This document shows positions 6,572-14,176 of a DNA stretch of 32,979 nt, one piece after another. Source of the stretch: Candidatus Desulfatifera sulfidica (GTDB taxonomy: Bacteria > Desulfobacterota > Desulfobulbia > Desulfobulbales > Desulfocapsaceae). The position numbers were made by a program, and so were the translations under genes. Below the pieces are notes generated by a model. The model was not told where the DNA came from. It was given only the letters and a program-made list of their open reading frames with translations, and did not search any database. How positions within the stretch are numbered: position 1 is the stretch's first letter; each line of letters starts with the position of its first letter. The DNA is taken from positions 1 to 32,979 of the forward strand of contig JACNLK010000048.1 of the NCBI GenBank assembly GCA_014381505.1, given 5' to 3'.

Positions 6572-7747
6572 ATGAGTGTTGAGGTGCCTGGAAGATATAC
6601 TTTGAAGACTGCCGAACGAAGGGCGGTCATTTCAATTTGTCTCAATATAGTTTTGGCTTTGGGGAAGGGTGTTGCTGGTGTTGTGTCGGGATCCACAGCA
6701 CTTATCGGCGACGCCATCCATTCATTGACGGATGTTCTTGGATCCAGTGTGGTTTTTGTTGGAATCTGGGTGGCTGGACGGGAACATCCTTCGTTTCCGT
6801 ATGGTCTTTACAAGGCTGAGACCCTGGCAACTTTGGTTACATCCATGGCTGTTATGCTGGCCGGTTATGAAATAGGCCGGCAAGCCTTGTTTGGTGTTTC
6901 CCGCCTCCCCAATATCTCGGTAGCCTTGCCAGTGACCATCGTCTCATTTCTCGTAGCTTTGAGTTTTGGGCTGCTTCAACAAAAAGCCGCGAAACGTCTT
7001 GGTTCGCCAGGGCTTGCGGCAGATGCTCGTGATTATCTTACTGATTCCCTGTCAACTTTTGTTGTTTTGCTGAGCCTGCTTGCTGCAGGGTTTGGCTATC
7101 AAGTTGATCGTCTGGCTGCAGGGATTGTTTCTCTCTTTGTTTTTTATGCCGGCGGGCAACTTCTGGTGGGGGCATTGAAGGATTTGCTTGATGCATCCAT
7201 AGATCGTGAAACCGAACGCGAGATTATTCATCTGGTTGAAGATCATCCACGAATCACTCGAGTAAAGCAGTGTTTCAGCAGGGTTGCCGGGGGACGCTTT
7301 CTGGTGGATATGGATGTGACTATGCAGACCCCGTCACATAAGGTCGCTGATCAAGTTGCCGATTGGCTTGAGGAAGAAATTCAACGGCAATTCCCGAAGG
7401 TGGTTTTGGCCAGGATTCGTCCCCATTATGCTCTAGGCGAATTTGTTCGAAGGCTGACTCCGGTGACTGGTATTGACGGGGAGCCCACCACCCATCTGGC
7501 ATCGGCGCCATGGTTTTTGCTGGAAACCATTCGTGAAGCAGATGGGGTGGTTGAAAGTCGGAAGTTGGTGGAAAATAAATATGCGCAATCTGAAAAGAGA
7601 CGAGGCCTTCTGGTGGGCCGTTGGTTGCTGAGCTTGAAACCCGATGAGGTTGTTGCTTACGATACCGGGGGAGCGGCTGCTCTTTTGTTAAAAGAGGCGG
7701 GGGTTGACTTGGTTCAACCCTCTTCGTTGACTCTCACAACGATGTAG
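6572..7747 (+). CDS. CDF-family metal transporter fused to a NifX-like domain
   Basis: A 391-residue protein. Residues 10-210 form the six-helix cation diffusion facilitator core. The metal-site motif in helix 2 is GDAIHSLTD (D47, H50, D54). The helix-5 site reads ADARDYLTD (D151, D154, D158), with Asp where many family members have His. A cytoplasmic CDF C-terminal domain follows (about 210-285). The last ~80 residues (HLASAPWFLLETI ... GGAAALLLKEAGVDLV) resemble the dinitrogenase Fe-Mo cofactor/NifX-NifB fold. CDF proteins export divalent metals (Zn, Mn, Fe) by proton antiport. The setting between two feoA genes points to iron or manganese efflux. Its 3' end overlaps the convergent feoA2 by 34 bp. 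Confidence 0.87.
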   Translation: MSVEVPGRYTLKTAERRAVISICLNIVLALGKGVAGVVSGSTALIGDAIHSLTDVLGSSVVFVGIWVAGREHPSFPYGLYKAETLATLVTSMAVMLAGYEIGRQALFGVSRLPNISVALPVTIVSFLVALSFGLLQQKAAKRLGSPGLAADARDYLTDSLSTFVVLLSLLAAGFGYQVDRLAAGIVSLFVFYAGGQLLVGALKDLLDASIDRETEREIIHLVEDHPRITRVKQCFSRVAGGRFLVDMDVTMQTPSHKVADQVADWLEEEIQRQFPKVVLARIRPHYALGEFVRRLTPVTGIDGEPTTHLASAPWFLLETIREADGVVESRKLVENKYAQSEKRRGLLVGRWLLSLKPDEVVAYDTGGAAALLLKEAGVDLVQPSSLTLTTM

Positions 7748-7956
7748 TCCGCTTCGTTGTTGCGCAGAGTTAACGTGCTGCCCATGACTCGAATGGCCAC
7801 CGGGTCGTAGAGAGGTGCCCGACCCTTGATCGTGATGACGGTGCCAGGGACCAGTCCCATTTCCCGCATTCTTGTTCCCATTTCATCTTTTGCCTTGATG
7901 GCGACAATCTCGCCCCGTTGGTTTTTCTTCATCTGTCGGAGTGTTATATCAGTCAT
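7714..7956 (-). CDS. feoA: Second FeoA-domain protein
   Basis: An 80-residue stand-alone FeoA of standard size. MTDITLRQMKKNQRGEIVAI is followed by the GTRMREMGLVPGTVITIKG core and a closing STLTLRNNEADYIVV. It has no Cys-rich extension, unlike the feoA at 6081. Its last 34 bp lie antisense inside the 3' end of the CDF gene. It is separated from feoB by the oppositely oriented CDF gene, so it is transcribed alone from a promoter near 7990, where a TTAGG-type box is found. It may serve FeoB as a second partner or act elsewhere. Confidence 0.92.
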   Translation of the reverse strand: MTDITLRQMKKNQRGEIVAIKAKDEMGTRMREMGLVPGTVITIKGRAPLYDPVAIRVMGSTLTLRNNEADYIVVRVNEEG

Positions 7957-7987
7957 GTGGCTCTGTACCTTTTGTTAAAATAAATTG

Positions 7988-8001
7988 TTGGGCGCTCCTA
8001 A
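7988..8001. promoter_or_regulatory. TTGGG-N4-CCTAA box upstream of feoA2
   Basis: TTGGGCGCTCCTAA lies 31 bp before the second feoA. One half-site is perfect (CCTAA) and the other has a single change from TTAGG. It is the third such box in the iron block, so co-regulation with feoA and the Cys-rich gene is likely. Confidence 0.5.
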
Positions 8002-8087
8002 CTTTCAAATATTTTGTCTTATAGCCAGTACGTGTTGGGAAGTCAAGAGGGTTTTGATTGACGGGTTGTTTGCTGAGTGAAAAGAGT

Positions 8088-8113
8088 TTGCTCAGCTCAA
8101 AGGAGCTGAGCAA
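8088..8113. repeat. 11-bp perfect inverted repeat
   Basis: TTGCTCAGCTC-AAAG-GAGCTGAGCAA has a 4-nt loop. It lacks a T-run on either side, so a terminator is unlikely. It is in the gene-free stretch between feoA2 and the sigma factor. Confidence 0.6.
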
Positions 8114-8700
8114 GCCTGTCTGGATGATGGAGTTGAGCGGTGTCGAGTTACAGACAGGATCTGCCAGTTGTATTTGTCGTATTTTCTGATGTCAATTCCG
8201 GTCTGCTGTTGATCTTCGTTCGTGAGTAAGCTTTGGTCAGCATAGAAGCACATGGCCAGATTGTGCCTGTGAGGGGAGTTTCCTGAGGTGCCCTTTTTCT
8301 TGATTGAGGTCAGTGCCCAATAACATTTTCCTGTGTCAATCTGGTGTCAACTGTAAAGTCGCCTGCCTAGGTAAAGGGGGGGGCAAGATAAGCTGCTCTT
8401 GTAGAAGTTGCTGCAGGCTATGTGTGTCCCTGTGTTTTGCGGGTCGACTTTGTTGTGGGCTATTGCACAGTGAGTTTGTGTCAGTTTAATCTGCACCTGT
8501 GTTTTGTGGGCTTGATTTTGTATGAGACTCGGAAAACAACATCGTTTCAGCAAGTTATGTATTTGTTTTATTTCTGATGTTCTGGCATGATTTTTTCATT
8601 CTTATTTATCAGTAAGTTATGCGTATGACAGTAGTATCAGCATTGACCAGGAAAGGTCCAGTGCCTGTCAGTGAGATAAAGAGTGAGAAGGTACGGTGTT
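8114..8700. other. Gene-free stretch with direct repeats and nested hairpins
   Basis: No ORF here has a convincing start or family pattern. Visible structure includes GTGTCAA repeated 11 bp apart (8333-8339 and 8344-8350), one helical turn. There is a nested stem GCCTGC (8361-8366) / GCAGGC (8413-8418) enclosing CAAGA / TCTTG. CCTGTGTTTTG(C/T)GGG occurs at 8429-8443 and 8496-8510, matching at 14 of 15 positions. It may be a long regulated leader of the sigma gene or hold a small RNA. No known RNA family was recognised. Confidence 0.4.
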
Positions 8701-9825
8701 ATGTCGAGGGGAAATGTTGTGGGTGAATTGTCGAGCAGTACTCATATTGCGTGTTCCAGTGGCGCACTGAAAATATGCTCGACATATTATGCTGAAATGG
8801 GTGGTTATCAGTTGTTGACTACTGAAGAGGAGGCTCGCTATAGCAAAATATTGAGAGATTGTTTTGGTCACATCATTCAGGCTATACAGGACGCTGATTG
8901 TACTATTGATGACATGCTGAAACTGCAGCAAGAATTGTCAGATTATAGCTTGAAGAACCCTGCGCTTCCGCCAAGGAGCATGATTTTAATGTTGGCCTGT
9001 ACAGGGCTTTCTGAAGTGGTTAGCCGTCATCCGGATAACCAACTCTTGCTTGATCTGCAACAGCAGGTTTGGGGATGGCGTCAGGAGTTGGAAGCTGCCA
9101 AAACGATAATGATTAATTCCAATTTACGCCTCGTGGTTTCCATTGCCAAATATTATGCATATCAAAACGATATTTCCTTCAGTGACGTTATTCAGGAGGG
9201 GAATATCGGATTAATGCGTGCCGTTTTTAGATTTGATCCACGGCGTGGAAATCGATTTTCCACGTACGCTACATGGTGGATCAGGCAGTCAATAACACGA
9301 GCGTTGATGGATAAGAGCAAAACGATTCGCTTACCTATTCACTTTGTCGAAAAGAAAAAATTGTATTATCGTTCTGTTCGTGAACTGCGTGAGACTTTGC
9401 AGCGCGAACCCACTATCCATGAAGTGTCTAGGACGTCTGATATTCCACTGGCCAAGATTCAGGAGATTTTGCAGGGCGGCTGGGATACTGTTTCACTTGA
9501 AACACCAATTGGCAGTGACGGTACGTCTACGATCAAGGATTTTGTGGAAGATACAAATGAACTATGTCCATATGAGAAACTGATAGGAAGAGAGCGTAAA
9601 GATCAGATCAGACAAATCCTCTCAACTCTTAACGAGCGTGAACAGCTGGTTTTGAAGCTTCGTTTTGGTCTTGATAACAGCCCGGAACAGACACTGGCTG
9701 AAATTGGCAGAAAGCTGGAAATTTCACGGGAGCGTGTTCGGCAGATCGCAGAGCAGGCTATAGAGCGTCTGCGTCACCCCAGTCGAGCGAAGATCATTGC
9801 TGATTATGGAGAAGTTCAAGTCTGA
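8701..9825 (+). CDS. Group-2-like sigma-70 factor (no region 1.1)
   Basis: An RNA polymerase sigma factor of about 374 residues. It has region 1.2 (TYYAEMGGYQLLTTEEEARYSK), region 2 (NLRLVVSIAKYY through YATWWIRQSITRALMDKSKTIRLPIH), region 3 and region 4 (TLAEIG then ISRERVRQIAEQAIERLRH). It lacks the region 1.1 present in the paralogue at 12734. It has a one-residue insertion before IQEGN (AYQNDISFSDV), and Ala replaces the usual Glu after RQI in the -35 recognition helix. ATG 8701 is preferred over the track's GTG 8683 because GAGAAGG sits 9 nt upstream of it. It probably serves a stress, stationary-phase or specialised regulon. The tRNA-Glu terminator hairpin on its 3' side can also end this transcript. 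Confidence 0.85.
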   Translation: MSRGNVVGELSSSTHIACSSGALKICSTYYAEMGGYQLLTTEEEARYSKILRDCFGHIIQAIQDADCTIDDMLKLQQELSDYSLKNPALPPRSMILMLACTGLSEVVSRHPDNQLLLDLQQQVWGWRQELEAAKTIMINSNLRLVVSIAKYYAYQNDISFSDVIQEGNIGLMRAVFRFDPRRGNRFSTYATWWIRQSITRALMDKSKTIRLPIHFVEKKKLYYRSVRELRETLQREPTIHEVSRTSDIPLAKIQEILQGGWDTVSLETPIGSDGTSTIKDFVEDTNELCPYEKLIGRERKDQIRQILSTLNEREQLVLKLRFGLDNSPEQTLAEIGRKLEISRERVRQIAEQAIERLRHPSRAKIIADYGEVQV

Positions 9826-9970
9826 CGTGCCAAGGTGTTAACTTATCCTGGACTTCTGGTATTTGAGTCTCGTCCTGTAATGCTTGCACATCTTTGTTGG
9901 GATGGGTTGAAATAAGAAGGCGGGTTGATTTTGGTGAAGCCTGTCCTGCGTAAGGCATGAAAGGTCAAAA

Positions 9971-10009
9971 AAAACGGGGTCTTTGCAAGTTCTGCAAAGA
10001 CCCCGTTTT
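9971..10009. terminator. Bidirectional intrinsic terminator (sigma factor / tRNA-Glu)
   Basis: A 17-bp perfect stem AAAACGGGGTCTTTGCA / TGCAAAGACCCCGTTTT closes a 5-nt loop. The minus strand continues into a run of eight T, directly downstream of tRNA-Glu. The plus strand has a shorter TTTT. Confidence 0.9.
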
Positions 10010-10015
10010 GTATCT

Positions 10016-10090
10016 TGGTGACCCCAAGGGGAATCGAACCCCTGCTTACGGCGTGAGAGGCCGTCGTCCTAACCGCTAGACGATGGGGCC
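10016..10090 (-). tRNA. tRNA-Glu (anticodon CTC)
   Basis: On the minus strand the cloverleaf reads GGCCCCA acceptor, TCTAGCGGTTAGGA D-arm, ACGGC-CTCTCAC-GCCGT anticodon arm, GGGGTTCGATTCCCC T-arm, TGGGGTC acceptor, A and an encoded CCA. The anticodon CTC reads the Glu codon GAG. The gene is 75 nt including CCA and ends 7 bp before the terminator stem. Confidence 0.97.
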
Positions 10091-10170
10091 AAAATGGTGG
10101 ACAACTATTTACTGGACAGTGGTATCCTTGTCAAGGATTTGTTGCCTGTTCCTTGAAAAAGGGTGCGGGA

Positions 10171-10746
10171 TCAATCCTGGCCTTCACCGATTACTCTTCC
10201 AAACTCTTTGGCTGCTAACAGCTGCTCTTCCTGCTGGAGCAAAGCATCCTTGCTCTCAACACCTCTGATAAGAAGCTCGCTTCCGTATTCAACATCCAAA
10301 GTGTCGGCAAAACATTGGGCGGTCAATATTGAGGCGTCAAACACCTTTTTACCATGTGTGGCGGCTGTGGCCAGCAGGTGTAGTGTACGTTTGTCACCTT
10401 GCCGAAAAGATTCGTGTAAGAGATATTTTCGTGCCCAGCGAGCTTGGAAACGGTCTATGAAACACTTCATTTGACCTGATACATTATAAAAATAAATGGG
10501 AGTGGCCAGCAAAAGCTGATCCGCATGATCAACTTTACCATAGAGCGGCCCCATGTCATCTTTGATAATACACGTCCCTGTCTTGTTGCAACCTCCACAG
10601 CCTTGACAAGGAGAGATGTTCAGCGGGTTGAGACGAATAAACTCAACCTCATGCCCGAATTCTTCCAGACTGATTGCAATATGTCGTGCCAGAGTTTCAC
10701 TGTTGCCGTTTTTACGGGGACTGCCGAGTATGCAGAGTATGTTCAT
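10171..10746 (-). CDS. Iron-sulfur flavoprotein (NADPH-dependent FMN reductase family)
   Basis: A 191-residue flavodoxin-fold protein. It has the flavin-phosphate loop GSPRKNGNSE (8-17) and the compact cluster motif C47-x2-C50-x2-C53-x5-C59, typical of Isf-type proteins that carry a [4Fe-4S] cluster beside FMN. TPIYFYNVSGQMKCFIDRF is the usual family segment after the third strand. Such proteins are cytoplasmic electron carriers in anaerobes, often linked to oxygen or peroxide defence. It lies between tRNA-Glu and malQ on the same strand, 23 bp after malQ, so it may be co-transcribed with malQ. The exact electron partners are unknown. Confidence 0.88.
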   Translation of the reverse strand: MNILCILGSPRKNGNSETLARHIAISLEEFGHEVEFIRLNPLNISPCQGCGGCNKTGTCIIKDDMGPLYGKVDHADQLLLATPIYFYNVSGQMKCFIDRFQARWARKYLLHESFRQGDKRTLHLLATAATHGKKVFDASILTAQCFADTLDVEYGSELLIRGVESKDALLQQEEQLLAAKEFGRVIGEGQD

Positions 10747-10769
10747 GGGTTCGATGAAAGAGTTGAATT

Positions 10770-12332
10770 TTATAAATTGGGCAAGCGATTAAAGAGAGCG
10801 GTGCTTTTCTTGAGGCTGCTGGCAACCTCTGGGCTGAGAAATTCAGGTGCGCAGCGCCATGACCAGTTGCCCTGTGAAGTTCCTGGTGTATTCATTCTGC
10901 AATCAGACCCAAATCCCAGGATGTCCTGCAGTGGAAAAATTGACAGCCTTGCAATGGATGACATGGCCAGATAAATCAGGTCGTTATGGATTTGATTGCT
11001 GCTGTGGATCTCCTGGTTGGCGTGGGCTTTGATCTTCAAACGGTCCTGATTGGTGAGTTCTGAACTCAAGAACCAGCCAACAGTGGTGTTGTTGTCGTGA
11101 GTCCCGGTGTAAACCACGCAGTTTGATGTGGAGTAGTTGTGTGGCAGGAAGTCATTGTTCGGATTGTTATCAAATGCAAATTGTAAAACCTTCATCCCGG
11201 GAAACCCAAGGTTTTCGCGCAGGTCGTTGACAGCTTCTGTGATCTCACCCAGGTCTTCTGCAATAATTGGCAGGGGGCCCAGTTTTTCCTGGAGATCTGT
11301 GAAAAAAGATATACCGGGACCTGGCAGCCATTGGCCGTTCATGGCTGTCTCTTCGTGTGCCGGAGTAGCCCAGTAGCTTTCAAAGCCTCTGAAATGATCA
11401 ATGCGGGCAATATCAACAAGATTAAAAACGGCTTGAAATCGCGCGGCCCACCATTTGTTGAGTTTGTCGTTTGTTTTTTTGTCTTTGCTGTGCCAGCGGT
11501 AGAGAGGATTACCCCACTTTTGCCCGGTCTTGCTGAAATAGTCGGGGGGGACTCCAGCCACATGTTCAGGTCGTCTGGAAAGTGGGTCTAAATCAAAGAT
11601 ATCCTGATGAGCCCAGACATCTGCGCTGTCTGTGCTGATGTAAAATGGAATGTCTCCGATGAGTCGGATGCCTGCGTGATCGGCATGTTTTTGCAGAATC
11701 CGCCACTGTCTGTAAAACTCAAATTGTTCAAATTCGTAGTAGCTGATTCTTTCTTGTTCTTCAAAACGCAATTGTTTGAGGGCAGCAGGGGTGTGGGCGC
11801 TGATGTCTGCAGGCCAGGTGTTCCAGCTTTGCCCTGCGAAGCGATCATGGCAGGCCATGAAAAGTGTGTAATCGTCAAGCCACGGGGTTGAATCCCTGAA
11901 GTCCGTGAAGGCTTTCTGGTTCATGTTAAAGCGGCTGTGGGCCTGTTGGAGGAGCTGCTGTTTGGCGTGAATGACCGGTGGGTAACTGGTATGGTATTTC
12001 GATGAATTATGAAAGACCTGTAAATCGTTTTTATTGATGAGCCCGTGTTCCTGAAGCAGTATTGGTGAAAGAAGTAAGGGGGATCCGGCAAAGGCGGAAC
12101 GCGTCATATAGGGAGAATTGTCAAAGAGTGGGTCCGTTGGGCCGGTGGGTAAAAACTGCCAGCAGCTTTGACCGGCACTGGCCAGGAAATCCATGAACGA
12201 CCAGGTGTCAGGGCCGAGATCGCCAATTCCATAAGGAGATGGGAGCGAGGTGATGTGGGCCAATATTCCACTGGCTCTGTGAGTTGGGAATGAGCGATGA
12301 GCTTGAGAAGGGCTCCAGGAAGTAGGTGTCAT
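10770..12332 (-). CDS. malQ: 4-alpha-glucanotransferase (amylomaltase, MalQ)
   Basis: A GH77 enzyme of about 520 residues that transfers alpha-1,4-glucan segments in maltodextrin and glycogen metabolism in the cytoplasm. The N-terminus has RASGILAHITSLPSPYGIGDLG. The catalytic blocks are visible as RIDHFRGFESYWATP (nucleophile Asp), IIAEDLG (acid/base Glu region) and YTGTHDNNTTVGW (transition-state Asp). The track begins at a TTG (12344); the ATG at 12332 is preferred, though neither start has a good ribosome site. It is the only glycogen-type gene in the window. It is convergent with the sigma factor at 8701 and divergent from the one at 12734. Confidence 0.95.
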   Translation of the reverse strand: MTPTSWSPSQAHRSFPTHRASGILAHITSLPSPYGIGDLGPDTWSFMDFLASAGQSCWQFLPTGPTDPLFDNSPYMTRSAFAGSPLLLSPILLQEHGLINKNDLQVFHNSSKYHTSYPPVIHAKQQLLQQAHSRFNMNQKAFTDFRDSTPWLDDYTLFMACHDRFAGQSWNTWPADISAHTPAALKQLRFEEQERISYYEFEQFEFYRQWRILQKHADHAGIRLIGDIPFYISTDSADVWAHQDIFDLDPLSRRPEHVAGVPPDYFSKTGQKWGNPLYRWHSKDKKTNDKLNKWWAARFQAVFNLVDIARIDHFRGFESYWATPAHEETAMNGQWLPGPGISFFTDLQEKLGPLPIIAEDLGEITEAVNDLRENLGFPGMKVLQFAFDNNPNNDFLPHNYSTSNCVVYTGTHDNNTTVGWFLSSELTNQDRLKIKAHANQEIHSSNQIHNDLIYLAMSSIARLSIFPLQDILGFGSDCRMNTPGTSQGNWSWRCAPEFLSPEVASSLKKSTALFNRLPNL

Positions 12333-12733
12333 AAAAGAAATCAATGATAAGCTCTTGTCAGGCCTGCTGGTCGACCTTATGGTTTCTCACGTTGCATGGT
12401 CTGGCTGACGTTCTTCTGCCGACAAGAGCTTCAGTTTGTGACAGGGGAGGCTGTGCCATAAAATGAGTAAGTGTGTTTTTTTTGTTCGTGTCTGAAATAT
12501 TTATTTGTTTTTTGTGGATTGAGAATGTAATATATGGTGTTGGCGTACATAAGCCGTTGGCTTGTGTGCGCTTTTGCATTATTTTTTTATCATATATTCT
12601 GTAGTCTTCTCAGGCAAGAGACTTTTTACTCCCCTTGTTGTGCATGCAATTGTTTTTTTGCGAACGCGTCTTTGTGGGGCTGTTTGTCTTTTGGTTTAAC
12701 CTAACTTCAATATAGAGATGGAGATGTTAGCTG
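12333..12733. other. AT-rich divergent intergenic region between malQ and the RpoD-like gene
   Basis: About 400 bp with no credible gene. It should hold the promoters of malQ (minus) and the sigma factor (plus), but no clear -35/-10 pair stands out. TGCATGCA near 12641 is an 8-bp palindrome. The single ORF here (73 residues, minus) has no family pattern. Confidence 0.4.
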
Positions 12734-14068
12734 GTGCTTGCTGAACTTAAAGAAAATCTTCTAAAAACCGGTAAGGCCAAGGGGTGTATCAGCTTCAAAG
12801 CTCTGAATGAGTTATTACCGGATGAAATAAAAGATCCAGATGCAATTGAGAAAATTTTTAACTTTCTTGGTGATCATAATATTCAGATTGTAACCATTGA
12901 GAAAAATGGTGAAAAGCGAACTCTAGCCGGCGAAGTCTGGAATGAAAAGAAGCAGGCCGAGTTTGAAGAAAGCCAACTGATTGATATTGACCCGATCCTC
13001 GACGAGGAAGACAGCCACGACGCAGAAGAGACCACGACCACTTATCTTCGTGAAATGGGTCGTTTTGATCTTTTAACTCCAGAGGAAGAAGCAAAGTACT
13101 CCAAGACAATTCGTCAGGGTTTTGATGCCATCATTTCGGCCATTCGAACCGAGAGCTCAGGGGTCAATGAGATGTCTCTGCTTCGTACCCGTATTGATCT
13201 CTGGGAGAAGCGTGATCCAACTCTGAAACCAAAAAAGCAGCAGTTGAACTTCATGCGCTATAATGTCGTCAGTGCAGCTAAGAAATACACTGATGAAAGG
13301 GACCTCTTGGAACTCCAGGCTCTTGTTGAGGCCTATAGTCGTTCCATCGAGGTTGCCAAGGATGCCATGATCCGGGCAAATCTTCGACTCGTTGTTTCCA
13401 TTGCCAAACGCTATATGCATCAAGGCCTGACTCTGGCTGATCTGATTCAGGAGGGGAATCTGGGATTGATGCGGGCCGTGTTTCGCTTTGACTATACCAA
13501 AGGGAATAAGTTTTCCACTTATGCCAGCTGGTGGATTCGTCAGGCAATCACTCGTGCAATTCTCGATAAGACAAGGACAATTCGATTGCCGGTTCATTTC
13601 CTTGAGCTTCGGAGTCAGTTCTTCAAGGCTTTTTATGCCCTGTATAAGGAACTTGGACGTGAGCCCACGCCCCTTGAGATATCCAAGCACACCGATCTTC
13701 CCATGGATAAGATCCTTGCTATCCTTGAGGCTTCACGTGAGCCCATATCTCTTGAGACCCCCGTGGGTGATGATGACTCAACACTTGGTGATTTTCTTGA
13801 GAATCAGGAATCCCAATCACCCTATGAGGCGGTACAAGTCCGTGAACTGGCAGGACGTGTCACAGAAATTCTTTCAACCTTGAGTGAGCGTGAGGAGAAA
13901 ATTATTCGCCTCCGTTTTGGTATTGGTGAAAAGGCAGAATATACCCTGGAGGAGATTGGCAAACGATTTAACGTCTCCCGTGAACGTATTCGACAGATCG
14001 AGAAAAAAGCACTCAACCGTCTCCGCCATTCCAGTCGTCGAGATAAATTGAAAAACTTTCTTGATTAA
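12734..14068 (+). CDS. Primary-type RNA polymerase sigma-70 factor (RpoD-like)
   Basis: A 444-residue sigma factor. It has region 1.1 (KGCISFKALNELLPDEIKD ... IEKIFNFLGDHNIQIV), an acidic linker and region 1.2 (YLREMGRFDLLTPEEEAKYSK). A spacer of about 60 residues leads to region 2 (NLRLVVSIAKRYMHQGL ... YASWWIRQAITRAILDKTRTIRLPVH), then region 3 and region 4 (TLEEIGKRF-NVSRERIRQIEKKALNRLRH). Region 1.1 and canonical -10 and -35 contact residues point to a housekeeping-type factor. The non-conserved spacer is short for a proteobacterial RpoD, so a second full-length RpoD elsewhere is possible. The start is GTG; GGAG lies 10 nt upstream and TAG closes the frame just before it. It is a paralogue of the factor at 8701. 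Confidence 0.88.
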   Translation: MLAELKENLLKTGKAKGCISFKALNELLPDEIKDPDAIEKIFNFLGDHNIQIVTIEKNGEKRTLAGEVWNEKKQAEFEESQLIDIDPILDEEDSHDAEETTTTYLREMGRFDLLTPEEEAKYSKTIRQGFDAIISAIRTESSGVNEMSLLRTRIDLWEKRDPTLKPKKQQLNFMRYNVVSAAKKYTDERDLLELQALVEAYSRSIEVAKDAMIRANLRLVVSIAKRYMHQGLTLADLIQEGNLGLMRAVFRFDYTKGNKFSTYASWWIRQAITRAILDKTRTIRLPVHFLELRSQFFKAFYALYKELGREPTPLEISKHTDLPMDKILAILEASREPISLETPVGDDDSTLGDFLENQESQSPYEAVQVRELAGRVTEILSTLSEREEKIIRLRFGIGEKAEYTLEEIGKRFNVSRERIRQIEKKALNRLRHSSRRDKLKNFLD

Positions 14069-14138
14069 TACCACAAGCCCGGTTAGAAATTCGTGAATCG
14101 AAACGCGGATCCATTAACCAGTTAAAATCTTAAGGATG

Positions 14139-14168
14139 AAGCCGGGGTTACGTGCCCCGGCTTTTTTT
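14139..14168 (+). terminator. Intrinsic terminator directly in front of mqnE
   Basis: AAGCCGGGG / CCCCGGCTT (9 bp, 7-nt loop) is followed by TTTTTTT. It ends the sigma-factor transcript. Only 8 bp separate its T-run from the mqnE ATG, leaving no room for a separate promoter, so it may also act as an attenuator for mqnE. Confidence 0.88.
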
Positions 14169-14176
14169 ATTTAATC

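Noticed and set aside
8304-8553. Two small overlapping ORFs on opposite strands before the sigma factor
   Set aside because: Low-complexity, Cys-rich by virtue of TG-rich DNA, no ribosome sites, overlapping direct repeats.
10525-10974. 149-residue plus-strand ORF across the flavoprotein and malQ ends
   Set aside because: Antisense to two well-supported genes and without a family pattern.
13157-13690. 177-residue ORF antisense to the RpoD-like gene
   Set aside because: Covers the highly conserved sigma region 2 in reverse; a codon-bias shadow.
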